Assembly: GCF_010119545.1 (NCBI RefSeq)
Contig: NZ_JAAEAA010000003.1
Span: forward strand, 186,001-250,000
Reading direction: 5' to 3'
Origin: Pontibacter fetidus
GTDB taxonomy: Bacteria > Bacteroidota > Bacteroidia > Cytophagales > Hymenobacteraceae
DNA length: 64,000 bases
Translations under genes and position numbers: made by a program
Notes under the pieces: model-generated
The model's database searches: none
Seen by the model: the letters and a program-made list of their open reading frames with translations, nothing else
Told to the model about the DNA's origin: nothing
Shown: positions 17,714 to 27,500 of the stretch, in pieces
Position numbering within the stretch: the stretch's first letter is position 1
Layout of the letters: each line of letters begins with the position of its first letter

Positions 17714-18670
17714 TTGAAAGTAACAGACCACTTCAAAAATGCGAATGGCAAAACGCTGTTCACTTTTGAAATACTGCCTCCGCTGAAAGGCGAGAACATG
17801 CGCACCCTATTCAACCACATCGACCCGCTGATGGAGTTTAATCCACCGTTTATTGATGTAACCTACCACCGGGAAGAATATGTGTACAAGCAGCGCGAAA
17901 ATGGCCTTTTAGAGAAAATAACCACACGCAAGCGCCCGGGAACGGTAGGTATTTGTGCGGCTATCCAGAACAACTATAAAGTAGATACGGTGCCACACCT
18001 GATTTGCGGAGGCTTTAACAAAGAGGAAACCGAAAACGCGCTGATAGACCTGCATTTTTTAGGCATAGACAATGTATTGGTACTGCGTGGCGACTGCGTG
18101 AAAAGCGAACAACGTTTTGTGCCGGAGCCGGGCGGGCACCATTATGCAACCGAACTGATAGGGCAAGTGGTGAACATGAACTGCGGACGTTACCTGGACG
18201 AGGAACAGGTGTACAATAGTGGCACAGATTTTTGCATTGGGGTAGCTGGTTACCCGGAGAAGCACTTTGAAGCGCCAAACCAGAAATCGGATTTGCGGTG
18301 GCTGAAGAAGAAAGTAGAACTGGGTGCAGAATACATTGTAACACAAATGTTTTTCGATAACCAGAAGTATTTTGATTTTGTGAACCGTTGCCGCGAAGAA
18401 GGTATAAATGTGCCAATCATTCCGGGGCTAAAGCCAATGACTACCAAATCGCAGCTAACCTTATTGCCAAGCCTATTCCATATTGAGGTGCCATGCGAAC
18501 TGGCCGACGCGATTGAAGATTGCGCCGACAACAAAGCAGCTGCACAAGTAGGCATAGAATGGGCTATTAAGCAATCAAGGGAGCTGATGGAATTTGGGGT
18601 GCCGTGCCTGCATTACTACTCGATGGGCAAATCAGAATCGGTTAGAAAAGTAGCTGAGGCTCTATTTTAA
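17714..18670 (+). CDS. metF: Methylenetetrahydrofolate reductase
   Basis: 318 residues, TIM-barrel flavoprotein reducing 5,10-methylene-THF to 5-methyl-THF for MetH. Characteristic segments are FEILPPLKG with the catalytic Glu near the N-terminus, FIDVTYHRE, VLVLRGD (residues ~125), FCIGVAGYPEKH and YIVTQMFFDN with PIIPGLKPMT near the end. The start is a TTG at 17714, as no ATG fits the conserved N-terminus. It follows metH on the same strand after a 268-base repeat-containing gap, and a terminator comes after it. No separate SAM riboswitch is visible, so it may rely on read-through from metH. Confidence 0.96.
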   Translation: MKVTDHFKNANGKTLFTFEILPPLKGENMRTLFNHIDPLMEFNPPFIDVTYHREEYVYKQRENGLLEKITTRKRPGTVGICAAIQNNYKVDTVPHLICGGFNKEETENALIDLHFLGIDNVLVLRGDCVKSEQRFVPEPGGHHYATELIGQVVNMNCGRYLDEEQVYNSGTDFCIGVAGYPEKHFEAPNQKSDLRWLKKKVELGAEYIVTQMFFDNQKYFDFVNRCREEGINVPIIPGLKPMTTKSQLTLLPSLFHIEVPCELADAIEDCADNKAAAQVGIEWAIKQSRELMEFGVPCLHYYSMGKSESVRKVAEALF

Positions 18671-18703
18671 ACTACACACCTACAAACAACTAAACTGCTT
18701 GGG

Positions 18704-18728
18704 GCCGGGGCTAATGCTCCGGCTTTTA
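18704..18728 (+). terminator. Terminator after metF
   Basis: 8-bp stem GCCGGGGC/GCTCCGGC (one wobble), TAAT loop, then TTTT. Confidence 0.78.
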
Positions 18729-18731
18729 AGT

Positions 18732-19664
18732 TTATAGGTGTTCGGGCCTGAATAGCTCAGCTATCATGCAGCGTACGCTACCGCCGCCACATTGCTCTAT
18801 CAGGTGTATCGGCAAGTGCAGCAAGTAGTTGTTTTGCCTTTTGAGTTTGGTAAGCTGCTCATCGGTAAGCGAACGAAAAGCCGCTTCTGACATTACCAGT
18901 AGCGTTTCGTTTTGCTTGTTACGCAGCTGCAGCATGTTTCCGGCAAAATGGTAGTGCGTTTGCGTAGCGGTAAGTTCGATGATCTCTTTGCCGGTGCTTT
19001 CCAGTTGCTGGCGCAGCTTCTCTTTGTCCTGTGCATCCACTACATCCATACCAACTATAGCAAAGCTTTCGCCTAAGCACATCATAACGTTGGTGTGGTA
19101 AATAAGCTCGTTTGTGGGGCCATAAGCACGGAAAGTAACAGGCCTGTAGTTTAACTTGTTGCAAAACTCCTGTAGTGGTTCCAGTTCAGTGCGCGGCGAT
19201 AAAGCGGCGTAGGCAATTTTGTTTACCCGGTCCAGAATCATACTGCCGGTACCCTCCAGAAACTTCGGCTCAGGTAGATTTTCGAAATGCTCCAGATGCA
19301 CATGTTCCTTGTAACTATAGTTCTCTTTCAGGAAATCGGTAATATCCTGCCGGCGCTCTTGGCGACGATTAGCCGGTGCCATCGGGTAGGTTACCAATTC
19401 ACCACTCTGGTGTGTCGAGAACCAGTTGTTCGGGAAGATAGAGTCCGGGGTGCGGGAGTTTTCTACATCCCGGATCACATTTACTTCAACACCCGCTTCT
19501 ATTAAGTGCTGCACCATCTTCCTGAACTCCTGCAACGCCCTGTTCTGAACTTCCGCTGGTGTTAAGCCCTCGGCCTGCTGCTGGAATTTGTTTGTCTCGG
19601 CTGCATCCGGGTTATAGCCAAAACTGGTAGGCTCGATCATCAGAATAGTGTCGGTAGTCTGCAT
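18732..19664 (-). CDS. ctlX: Amidinotransferase-fold hydrolase, citrulline utilisation (CtlX-like)
   Basis: 310 residues with the guanidino-group-modifying (arginine deiminase-like) fold. Visible motifs: TPDSIFPNNWFS near residue 72, EGTGSMILDR near 137 (substrate-binding Glu), HTNVMMCLGESFA with the catalytic His around 190, and GGSVRCMIAE at the end with catalytic Cys299. This arrangement matches CtlX, reported to hydrolyse citrulline to ornithine, carbon dioxide and ammonia. The upstream gene, 11 bases away on the same strand, is a cyclase-family hydrolase; the two are likely co-transcribed. The substrate assignment rests on overall resemblance. Confidence 0.85.
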   Translation of the reverse strand: MQTTDTILMIEPTSFGYNPDAAETNKFQQQAEGLTPAEVQNRALQEFRKMVQHLIEAGVEVNVIRDVENSRTPDSIFPNNWFSTHQSGELVTYPMAPANRRQERRQDITDFLKENYSYKEHVHLEHFENLPEPKFLEGTGSMILDRVNKIAYAALSPRTELEPLQEFCNKLNYRPVTFRAYGPTNELIYHTNVMMCLGESFAIVGMDVVDAQDKEKLRQQLESTGKEIIELTATQTHYHFAGNMLQLRNKQNETLLVMSEAAFRSLTDEQLTKLKRQNNYLLHLPIHLIEQCGGGSVRCMIAELFRPEHL

Positions 19665-19675
19665 TATAACTCAAA

Positions 19676-20446
19676 CTATAGTTGCGGAAATACTGGTGAT
19701 AAACTATAAAGCACAGGTTTACTTGGGCTGGCGTCTAATTGCAGGCTTGCTATCTGCAGATTAAGTAAGTATAGACCGTCGGCAATATGAGTTGGTACAT
19801 AGATGAGTTCGGTAATGGTAGCACCACAGCGGGTGTTTTTCGGATATTGCCAGAACGCGTGGTGGCATAAAAGCTTGCCTTCATCCAGTTCGCGGTCTAC
19901 AGAGGGTAAGTCTAAAAGTAAATGCTGCACGCCTTTCTCTGCCAGGTACTGACCTATAGTATGCTCCAGGTAAGGCGGGTTGGAGCCGGAATAATGACGC
20001 GTAAGTTTAGCATCTGTATTTGGTAACGTACGAAGTATAACTGCCTCACATTTTATACCATCTAATTGCTTTTTTACATCTTCCAGTAGCACCACTCCAT
20101 CGCCATTTTGCTGTTTTTGCGGAGCTATAGTTATAACTTGGGCAACAAATAAAAAGCGCTTCAGGCAGTTGTGGATAGTGGCATGCTCGTCTGCAGAAAT
20201 GTGACCGTAGCACTCGGTGTGGGTGCCGTTGCCGTGTGGGGTTACGTGTACGCGTTTATAGTTGGTGCTGCCGCCTTCCGCCACGCTCCCTACAAAATCC
20301 CCTACTCTTATCACGTCAAACTGAACCGGCTCTGCCCAGAAGCACTCGGGTTGTGGCTCACGGTTATGCAACGGCATCGAAATATCCAGCGGTTGCAGCG
20401 GGTTAAAAGTATAGGTTTGGTCGTGGTAGGTAATGGTGGCTTCCAT
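19676..20446 (-). CDS. Cyclase-family metal hydrolase (kynurenine formamidase-like)
   Basis: About 256 residues from the ATG at 20444-20446; a TTG 21 bases upstream is an alternative. The family metal-binding signature H-x-G-T-H-x-(D/E)-x-x-x-H is present as HGNGTHTECYGH (about residues 71-82 of the shorter form). Further conserved pieces are LDLPSVDRE and ITELIYVP near the C-terminus. Members hydrolyse amides such as N-formylkynurenine or isatin. The bases just upstream of ctlX place it first in a two-gene unit. No other tryptophan-degradation gene is in the window, so the substrate is open. Confidence 0.85.
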   Translation of the reverse strand: MEATITYHDQTYTFNPLQPLDISMPLHNREPQPECFWAEPVQFDVIRVGDFVGSVAEGGSTNYKRVHVTPHGNGTHTECYGHISADEHATIHNCLKRFLFVAQVITIAPQKQQNGDGVVLLEDVKKQLDGIKCEAVILRTLPNTDAKLTRHYSGSNPPYLEHTIGQYLAEKGVQHLLLDLPSVDRELDEGKLLCHHAFWQYPKNTRCGATITELIYVPTHIADGLYLLNLQIASLQLDASPSKPVLYSLSPVFPQL

Positions 20447-20497
20447 AGTTGGCGGACTTTTAGACAAGTATAGCAGAAAATCCTCAAACTATAGTTG

Positions 20498-20917
20498 CTA
20501 TTCTTCCAGCAGCCAGCGCACGGCTTCTTCTTCCGAGGCAAAATCCTGGATGTCGTAATTAAGCGAGCCGGTTGCATCTGCCCTTGCCACCACCGACGCC
20601 AGCGCTAGTTTTTTAAAGAGGTTATCGGGCATAACGCGGGCCATCTTTTTGAGTGCTGTAGCCGAAAACAAACTATAGTAAGTATTAGAAAGCCAGTCTT
20701 TGGTTTCGGGACCAAGTATAGACACCAGTTGTGAATTAACCAGCACCTTTTCGGCCTTTTTGGTGGCAATAGTATGGTACGCCTCCATTGCCTCAGACTG
20801 AAACTGCGCATCAGTTAAGGGGCGCAACCATTCCGTCCTGACAAAGCTAAGGCTGTCGGCAACTTCAATTTTAAGACCATCAGATTTGTAAACCGTAGTC
20901 AGCGGGAGCGTCTGCAT
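20498..20917 (-). CDS. SpoIIAA/STAS-like protein, intact paralogue of the 6.0-kb pseudogene
   Basis: 139 residues, no signal peptide or transmembrane segment. It alternates strands and helices in the style of STAS/SpoIIAA-like domains: KIEVADSLSFVRTEW at the start, KAEKVLVNSQLVS as a central strand, then two helices and a final strand SLNYDIQDFASEEEAVRWLLEE. The conceptual product of the broken gene at 6034-6456 aligns over its full length. Such proteins bind partners or lipids, but no function is assigned. It sits 51 bases upstream of the cyclase gene and may share its transcript. Confidence 0.7.
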   Translation of the reverse strand: MQTLPLTTVYKSDGLKIEVADSLSFVRTEWLRPLTDAQFQSEAMEAYHTIATKKAEKVLVNSQLVSILGPETKDWLSNTYYSLFSATALKKMARVMPDNLFKKLALASVVARADATGSLNYDIQDFASEEEAVRWLLEE

Positions 20918-21007
20918 TTATAGGTACGTATTTGGCAACACTACCCTGTACGGAAACTATAACCGAATGTGTACTGCCACAATAAAGTTTAACCAGTCTT
21001 TATAAAG

Positions 21008-22135
21008 TTACTCCATAAACAGGTCCAGCGTGATCTGGTCGGCGAGCAGTTTGCCTTTGTCGGTTAGGTGCAATACATTGTTTTGTATGGTGGCCAGTTC
21101 TTTTTGCTGTAGTTGCTGCAAGTATAGGTGGTGTGTAGCCAGCACATCGTAGTTATACTTGTTGCGGAGTTGGTTAAGGTCGCAGCCCCAGATCGTGCGA
21201 AGCGTGGTAAGCAGATAATCGTTGGCCTGGTCAGCTATAGTTAGCTCTTCTATTACGGTAGGGATAAGCTGCTGGCTGATGGCCTCGGTATATTTGCGGT
21301 TGTTGGCAACATTGTATTGCCTGCTGTGTCCGTTAAAAGAATGTGCACTTGGCCCTACGCCCAGGTAATGCACGCTGCGCCAGTAGTTGCTGTTGTGCCT
21401 CGATTCGTAGCCCGGTTGGCAGAAGTTGGAAATCTCGTACTGTACAAAGCCATGCTGCGCCATCTGGTCCAGTAAAATCTCGAACTGTTGTGCTGTAAAA
21501 TCATCTTCTGAAGGTATAAACTTACCTTTTTTGCTCCAGCGGCCCAGCGCGGTATCAGGTTCTATAGTTAGTGCATAGCACGATACATGCTGCACCTTAA
21601 GCGCAAAAAGCGTTCTTAGATCCTGTAACCAGATGCTGTGATCCGGCGCCGGAATACCGTAAATTAAATCAACGGTAATGTTGCTGAAGCCGGCAGCCTG
21701 GGCATCTTTTACGCACTGTAAACTTTCGGTAGCGTTGTGGGCACGGTTCATCATGCGCAGGTGCGGCTCATGGAAACTTTGCAAACCTATACTTAAGCGG
21801 TTAATGCCGGCGGCTTTCAACTCCTGTAGTTTTGCTGGTTTCAGGTCGTCGGGGTTAGCTTCCAGGGTAATTTCAGCATCATCCGAAACTATAGCTAATG
21901 ATCTTATAGTTTGCAGTAACAACTCCAGCTCTGCCTGGGTAAGCAACGAAGGGGTGCCGCCGCCAAAGTAAATGGTTTCTATTTGCTGGCCCTGCAGGTA
22001 ATCTTTCCGGAGCTCCAGTTCGCGGGCAATGGCAGCTATAGTTGCCGTTTTGTGCCCCATACTGGTACTGAAATGGAAATCGCAGTAATGGCAGGCTTGT
22101 TTGCAGAACGGGATATGTAGGTAAATTCCGGCCAA
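21008..22135 (-). CDS. hemW: Radical SAM haem chaperone HemW
   Basis: 375 residues. N-terminus MAGIYLHIPFCKQACHYCDF contains the radical SAM CxxxCxxC motif at about residues 11-18, followed by YFGGGTPSLL (the GGE-like/GGGTPS SAM-binding segment), TLEANPDD, NRLSIGLQSF and IYGIPAPDHS, all typical of HemW/HemN-like proteins. HemW inserts haem into respiratory enzymes rather than oxidising coproporphyrinogen; the absence of a fourth near cysteine and the short N-terminus favour HemW. A C-terminal winged-helix-like domain (LADQITLDLFME) is present. Single gene; starts at the ATG 22133-22135. Confidence 0.93.
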   Translation of the reverse strand: MAGIYLHIPFCKQACHYCDFHFSTSMGHKTATIAAIARELELRKDYLQGQQIETIYFGGGTPSLLTQAELELLLQTIRSLAIVSDDAEITLEANPDDLKPAKLQELKAAGINRLSIGLQSFHEPHLRMMNRAHNATESLQCVKDAQAAGFSNITVDLIYGIPAPDHSIWLQDLRTLFALKVQHVSCYALTIEPDTALGRWSKKGKFIPSEDDFTAQQFEILLDQMAQHGFVQYEISNFCQPGYESRHNSNYWRSVHYLGVGPSAHSFNGHSRQYNVANNRKYTEAISQQLIPTVIEELTIADQANDYLLTTLRTIWGCDLNQLRNKYNYDVLATHHLYLQQLQQKELATIQNNVLHLTDKGKLLADQITLDLFME

Positions 22136-22240
22136 GGGTTAATTGCTAAATTGTTGGATTATAAATTGTTGATGAACTATAAATCTGTAAAACAGAACCC
22201 GTTACATTTGTATAATTGCAATGATTATCAGATAACGTAA

Positions 22241-22342
22241 ATCATCCCTTGCCCCCTTCAAAGGGACTTTCCCGAATTACGTAAAACTATAGTTAGAATT
22301 ACGCATTGTGAGTGTCCCCCTTTGAAGGGGGCAAGGGGGATC
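22241..22342. repeat. Inverted-repeat element around an AACTATAGTT palindrome
   Basis: Left arm 22241-22267 and right arm 22313-22342 are inverted near-copies with a CTTGCCCCCTTCAAAGGG core. The loop holds the palindrome AACTATAGTT flanked by two GAATTACG copies. It resembles the arms at 17.45 and 49.0 kb. Confidence 0.72.
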
Positions 22343-22407
22343 AGCTTAGGAGATCATCTATAGCTAAACAATTTAGCCGTTAAACAATTCAACTAGTAAT
22401 AACACAA

Positions 22408-24168
22408 ATGTATAAAATAGCTGCCGTAGTTTGGTGTTTGCTTTTGTGGCTGCCGTTGGCACAGGCCCAATCGCAACCTGCTGCGCCGGCACAGCCCAAT
22501 GTTATACTGCGTATTCATGCCACCCCCGAAGATGCTCCAAGACTACGCAACTATAGTTACCAAAGCACCCACCCAGATTCTGTAGAGGCCAGCGAAGAAG
22601 TGAAAAACCTGGTGTACCAGATGCAGCAGGATGCTTATTTGCTCACATCAGCCGACAGCCTGTATATGCGCAACGACACGCTTCACGTGAAACTATACAT
22701 TGGCCAGCGGTTTGAGTATGCCAGTTTGCGGAACGGTAACTTAAGCGAAGGTATTTTGATAGAGTCCGGGCTCAGGGAGAAATTTTACCGCAATGTGCCC
22801 TTTAAGCCCGCCGAGTATGTAAAACTGCAACAGCGCATACTGGATTATGCCGAGCGCAACGGCTACCCCTTTGCCAGTGTGTGGCTGGATACCATAACTA
22901 TAAAAGACAATAAAATTGAGGCTGCCCTGATGGTAGAAAAAGCTTTTATAGTTACCTATGACTCGGTGCAGGTGATGGGTGGTAGTAAAACAAAGCCAAA
23001 ATTTTTGATGCGCTACCTGCAACTATACCCCGGCCAGCCTTATAACCAGGACCAGATAGAGGCTACCCAGCGCATGCTTACCCAGTTGCCTTATATACGC
23101 GTTACCAGGCCGCCACAGGTACGTTTCGCCCGCGACAAGGCAAGGGTATATTATTTTCTGGAGGATAGGCAAGCAAACCAGGTGGATGGTGTAGTGGGCT
23201 TTTTACCTGACCCTACCCGCAAAGACAAACTACTGATAACTGGCGAGGCCAACCTGAATATCCGGAATATTAAAGGCACAGGCAAAAGTGTGGCTTTGCA
23301 GTGGCGGCGCGTAAATAAAGGCTCGGTAATACTAAATGGCGAATACCTGCACCCCAACCTGTTAGGTACGCCGTTTGAGCTGGGCACGCGTTTTAATTTA
23401 CTTAAGCAGGACTCGTCGTTTATAACCATACAGCCGCGCCTACAATTGGGCTACTATACCTTAAAGTATGGCAAGTTTACTGTTTACGGCGAGTGGCGCA
23501 ACTCCCGCATATTGGGCGATGCCAGCAACCAAAGCCTGCGCAATTTAGACCTGGCCGATGCCCGCACAACCACCTATGGCTTTAACTACCTTTGGAACAA
23601 CCTCGACGATTTTTACTTTCCGAGGCGTGGCCGTTTGGTAGAACTGGAACTGGCAGCTGGTACTAAAAATCTGCTGCGCAACCCTGCCCTCGAGAAAAGC
23701 TTTTACGATACCCTGGATATGCGCACCTCACAATTGCGGTTAGGCCTACGTGCCGAAAACTTTTTCAGGTTAAGTAAAAACAGTGCCCTGCTGGCCCGGT
23801 TACAAGGAAATGCCTTGCTCAACGACCAGATCTTCCTGAACGACATGTACCGCTTAGGTGGGCTTACTTCTATCCGGGGTTTCGACGATTATTTCTTTTA
23901 TGCCTCTTCTTACGCCATCGGAACTATAGAATACCGCCTGTTTACGGCTTCCGACTCATACGTGCTACTTTTCTATGACCAGGCCTACTACCGCAGCGAC
24001 CTGGAGAAATCTAAAGCAAGCGGTTGGCCGTCGGGGTTGGGTGGCGGAATTAGTTTTAGCACCGGCGCCGGAATTTTTCAGCTAGTGTATTCCGTTGGAC
24101 GCTCTGAGCAACAGCCACTTTCGCTTAAATACTCTAAAATACACTTCGGGGTAACCAGCAAATTTTAA
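22408..24168 (+). CDS. BamA/TamA-family (Omp85) outer-membrane protein
   Basis: 586 residues. Residues 1-21 are a signal peptide (LLLWLPLAQAQ). About 90-260 contain POTRA-like modules (RNVPFKPAEYVKLQQRIL ... FASVWLDTI and the next YPGQPYNQDQIEATQRML unit). The last ~310 residues form a 16-strand-type barrel with GLTSIRGF (the VRGF/Y lock motif of Omp85) near residue 487 and a C-terminal aromatic end SKF. It has only about two or three POTRAs, so it is more like a TamA or special-purpose Omp85 than the essential BamA. It may insert or assemble an outer-membrane protein. Single gene, with the initiator tRNA downstream. Confidence 0.88.
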   Translation: MYKIAAVVWCLLLWLPLAQAQSQPAAPAQPNVILRIHATPEDAPRLRNYSYQSTHPDSVEASEEVKNLVYQMQQDAYLLTSADSLYMRNDTLHVKLYIGQRFEYASLRNGNLSEGILIESGLREKFYRNVPFKPAEYVKLQQRILDYAERNGYPFASVWLDTITIKDNKIEAALMVEKAFIVTYDSVQVMGGSKTKPKFLMRYLQLYPGQPYNQDQIEATQRMLTQLPYIRVTRPPQVRFARDKARVYYFLEDRQANQVDGVVGFLPDPTRKDKLLITGEANLNIRNIKGTGKSVALQWRRVNKGSVILNGEYLHPNLLGTPFELGTRFNLLKQDSSFITIQPRLQLGYYTLKYGKFTVYGEWRNSRILGDASNQSLRNLDLADARTTTYGFNYLWNNLDDFYFPRRGRLVELELAAGTKNLLRNPALEKSFYDTLDMRTSQLRLGLRAENFFRLSKNSALLARLQGNALLNDQIFLNDMYRLGGLTSIRGFDDYFFYASSYAIGTIEYRLFTASDSYVLLFYDQAYYRSDLEKSKASGWPSGLGGGISFSTGAGIFQLVYSVGRSEQQPLSLKYSKIHFGVTSKF

Positions 24169-24197
24169 CTTTTTTTGACCTTTTTAGGTATAATCCC

Positions 24198-24228
24198 TTG
24201 CAAGGTAAGTTTAGATGTACTACTTTTG
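24198..24228 (+). promoter_or_regulatory. Promoter of the initiator tRNA gene
   Basis: TTG at 24198-24200, a 20-base spacer and TACTTTTG at 24221-24228, the Bacteroidota consensus, 14 bases upstream of the tRNA 5' end. Confidence 0.78.
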
Positions 24229-24242
24229 TAACACAATAACAG

Positions 24243-24315
<73 letters not shown>

Positions 24316-24321
24316 CCTAAT

Positions 24322-24360
24322 AAGAAGCCTGATTCAGAAATGAGTCAGGCTTCTTTGTTT
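24322..24360 (+). terminator. Terminator of tRNA-fMet
   Basis: 11-bp perfect stem AAGAAGCCTGA/TCAGGCTTCTT with a 12-base loop, followed by TGTTTTAT. Confidence 0.85.
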
Positions 24361-24474
24361 TATAGTTACCTGCCAAACTATAAATAGCTGATAATCATCT
24401 GCAAACTTGGATTTTTACAGTAAGTTAGCCTTTTCTTAATATACTGACGATGTGATAAATCTTCTTTAATAAAG

Positions 24475-24482
24475 TACCTTTG
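24475..24482 (+). promoter_or_regulatory. Possible -7 element of the endonuclease gene
   Basis: TACCTTTG matches TAnnTTTG 25 bases upstream of the start codon, but no TTG sits at the expected -33 distance. Confidence 0.4.
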
Positions 24483-24507
24483 CGGCATCAACCCTTAGTT
24501 ACTTTTC

Positions 24508-27500
24508 ATGAAGAGAATTTTACTCGCTTTCAGTATTTTGCTGTCTGCTACGCTACAGCTTGTAGCACAAACGGCCCCACCCTCCAACCTTTCGGGAGAA
24601 GAATTAAAAGCCTGGCTGCGTACCAACTGGTATGATGGCAAACGTGTTGTGTTAAGTTACGATGCAGCACGTGGCAAAATGTATAACTATGTAGATAACT
24701 ATGATAGCAAGGTAACCTGCGTTTACTCTGGCTATCAGGAAGCAAAGCCTTACAGCGAAAGCAATACATCTACGAGTATGGCCAACATTAACTGTGAGCA
24801 TACGGTGCCGCAGTCGTGGTTTAACGAAGTGGTGCGCATGCGCTCCGATATACATCACCTCTTCCCGACTGTAATACAATGGAACAGCGACCGTGGCAGC
24901 GATCCGTTTGCTGAAATACCTGACAACCAGACCACAAAGTGGATGCGTGGTACAAGCTCACAGAGTACAATTCCGACTTCTAACATAGATGAGTATAGCG
25001 AAGATACCAATACCCAGTTTGAGCCCCGCGAAGACCACAAAGGCAACCTGGCCCGTTCGGTATTTTATTTCTACACCATGCACGCCGGCCAGAGTTTTGA
25101 CAGCGGCAAAGGGGTGATCTCGGCAGTGGCAGATATAAATACCCTTTACCAGTGGCATATTAAAGACCCTGTTGATGACCGCGAACGCGAGCGTAACCGC
25201 CGTGTAGAGATAGCGCAAGGTAACCGTAACCCATATATCGATTACCCGGAACTGGTAGCCAAAGCCTGGGGGCTGGCACCAGTAAACTGCTCTCCTGCCA
25301 CCCAGATCAGCAACCTTAGCGTTTCTCAGAAAACTACATCAACTATAACTTTAAACTGGGCAAACGGCTCCGGCGACAGAAGACTTATAGTTGTGAAAGA
25401 AGGCAGCGCGGTAAACTTTACGCCAACCGGATCTTATAACGGTATTAATTCCGATTTTACGGCTGCCACAGACCAGGGCAACGGCCAGCGTATCGTTTAT
25501 TATAACAGCGGCAACAGCGTAACTATAACCGGCCTTAAAGCAAACACTACCTATTATGTGCAGGCTTTTGAGTCGTGTGCAACAGGCAATACCTATAATA
25601 CAACCAGTGCGCCAACTATAAATGCAACCACTCCGGATTACGCCTGCACAGGTACACCAACTGCTGCTACAGCACTTGCATCAGCTAACATTGCACAAAA
25701 CGGTTTTACCCTTAACTGGACCAATGGCTCCGGCGATGGCAGAATAGTAGTGATCCGTAAAGATGAAGCTCCGGCATTTGTGCCTGTAGCGGGTACGACT
25801 TACAACAGCGCTTCGGCAAACTATAGCTTGGCAGCGTCTTTAGCTGATGGCAGCAAACTGGTATACAGCGGCACAGGCAATAATGTGGCCATTACAGGTT
25901 TGCAGGCTGGCAGTTTATACTTTGTGAAGGTATACGAAAGCTGCTCTAATGGCAACCAGTACGAAACAGCCGCCGCACAAACATTAGCAGTTACAACTAC
26001 AGCAGCCAGCAGCACACCTGTAGGCGATGGCAATGTGTTGGTGATGCAGGATTTTAACGGAACGGCTAACGATGGCTGGGTAGTTACATCTGGTTTCGAC
26101 GACACCAAAATATCAGCTTTAAACACTGGTTACCCGGATGGGCAGCGTTTAAGAAGTGGAAAAAGCTTACAGATTACCGCAGCAGCTACAGCCCACACGT
26201 TAGAACTAAGCGACGTAAATGTTACAGGTAAGCAGGATGTGTACCTGCAACTTTATAACTCATCTGTAGCAACTACCTCAGGTAACGGTATCGAGAATTC
26301 AGATTTGTTTGAAGTATATGTAGCCCTGAACGGTGCAGATTACAGCGCAACTCCTGAGATTAAGATTACCGGTACTACCACATCAAACAACATACAGTAT
26401 GGCATGAACGGTACGGCAACTATAACTACAGCAGCCGGCACGCCTGTCGAAAAGATTTTCTCAGAAACAGGTGCACTTCCTGTTGATAAGGCGCCGTCCA
26501 TACTTCGTGTAACTATACCAAACGGTACTACCTCAGTAAAAGCAAAGCTTGTAATTAAAGCAAACAGCGATAAAGAGATTTGGAATGTGGATGATATAGC
26601 CTTGTTAAGCGCTGCTGCAACTACCCCAACTGACTGCGATGAGTTTGCTTTGGAAGGCCATGCAGGTGAGAGCAAAACATTTTATACGGGCCAGTCGGTA
26701 ACGATAGGTGCCGAAGCAAAGGAAGGTTATAGTTATAGTTGGTCTCCTGTGGCAGGTTTGTCTGATGCTACAGCAGCAAACCCAACACTTACATTAACCA
26801 CGCCAGGCACCTATGTATACACCGTTACAGCAACTAAAAACGGTTGCGCATCTACTGCCCAGGTAACCCTTACCGTACAGGCACTTGCAGCACCGGTGGT
26901 TGCTGATGTCGCAATCTGCTCTGGCCAGTCTGCTACGTTAGAAGTTTCTAATCTGGATCCTGTAATGGTTTACAACTGGTACCAATCGGAAACATCAAAT
27001 ATTGCGGTAGGCAGAGGAGGTGTTTATTATACAGGCCAGCTTACAGCAACAAGATCTTATTACGTAGAAGCGGTAAATCCAGAAGGTATTGCAAGCACTC
27101 GCACAAAAGTAAAGGTAACTGTAGGTGGTCCGGTAGCTGTAGCACTAACAGGCCCAACTACTGCTTGTGCCGGCGAAACTATAACTTACACATCAGCAGT
27201 TCAGGGAGGCGTAACCAACTATACATGGTCAGTACCTGCAAACTGGACGATCGTAGCTGGTGCCGGAACAGCAACTATAACCGTAAAGGCAACCGGTAAC
27301 TCTGGTAATGTGACACTTAACGTAGCCAACAATTGCGGCGAAAGCAAAACTACAGCCTATGCGGTAACTATAAATGAAGTGCCTGCCAAAGCGGTTATCA
27401 CGCAGACAGGTAACCAGCTTACAGCAAGCACTACCGGCACAACGTATGAGTGGAAAAAAGACGGTATAACTATAGCAGATGCCAAAACGCAAACTATAAC

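Noticed and set aside
22203-22210. TACATTTG as promoter of the Omp85 gene
   Set aside because: No TTG at the correct distance and about 200 bases from the start; kept out as weak.
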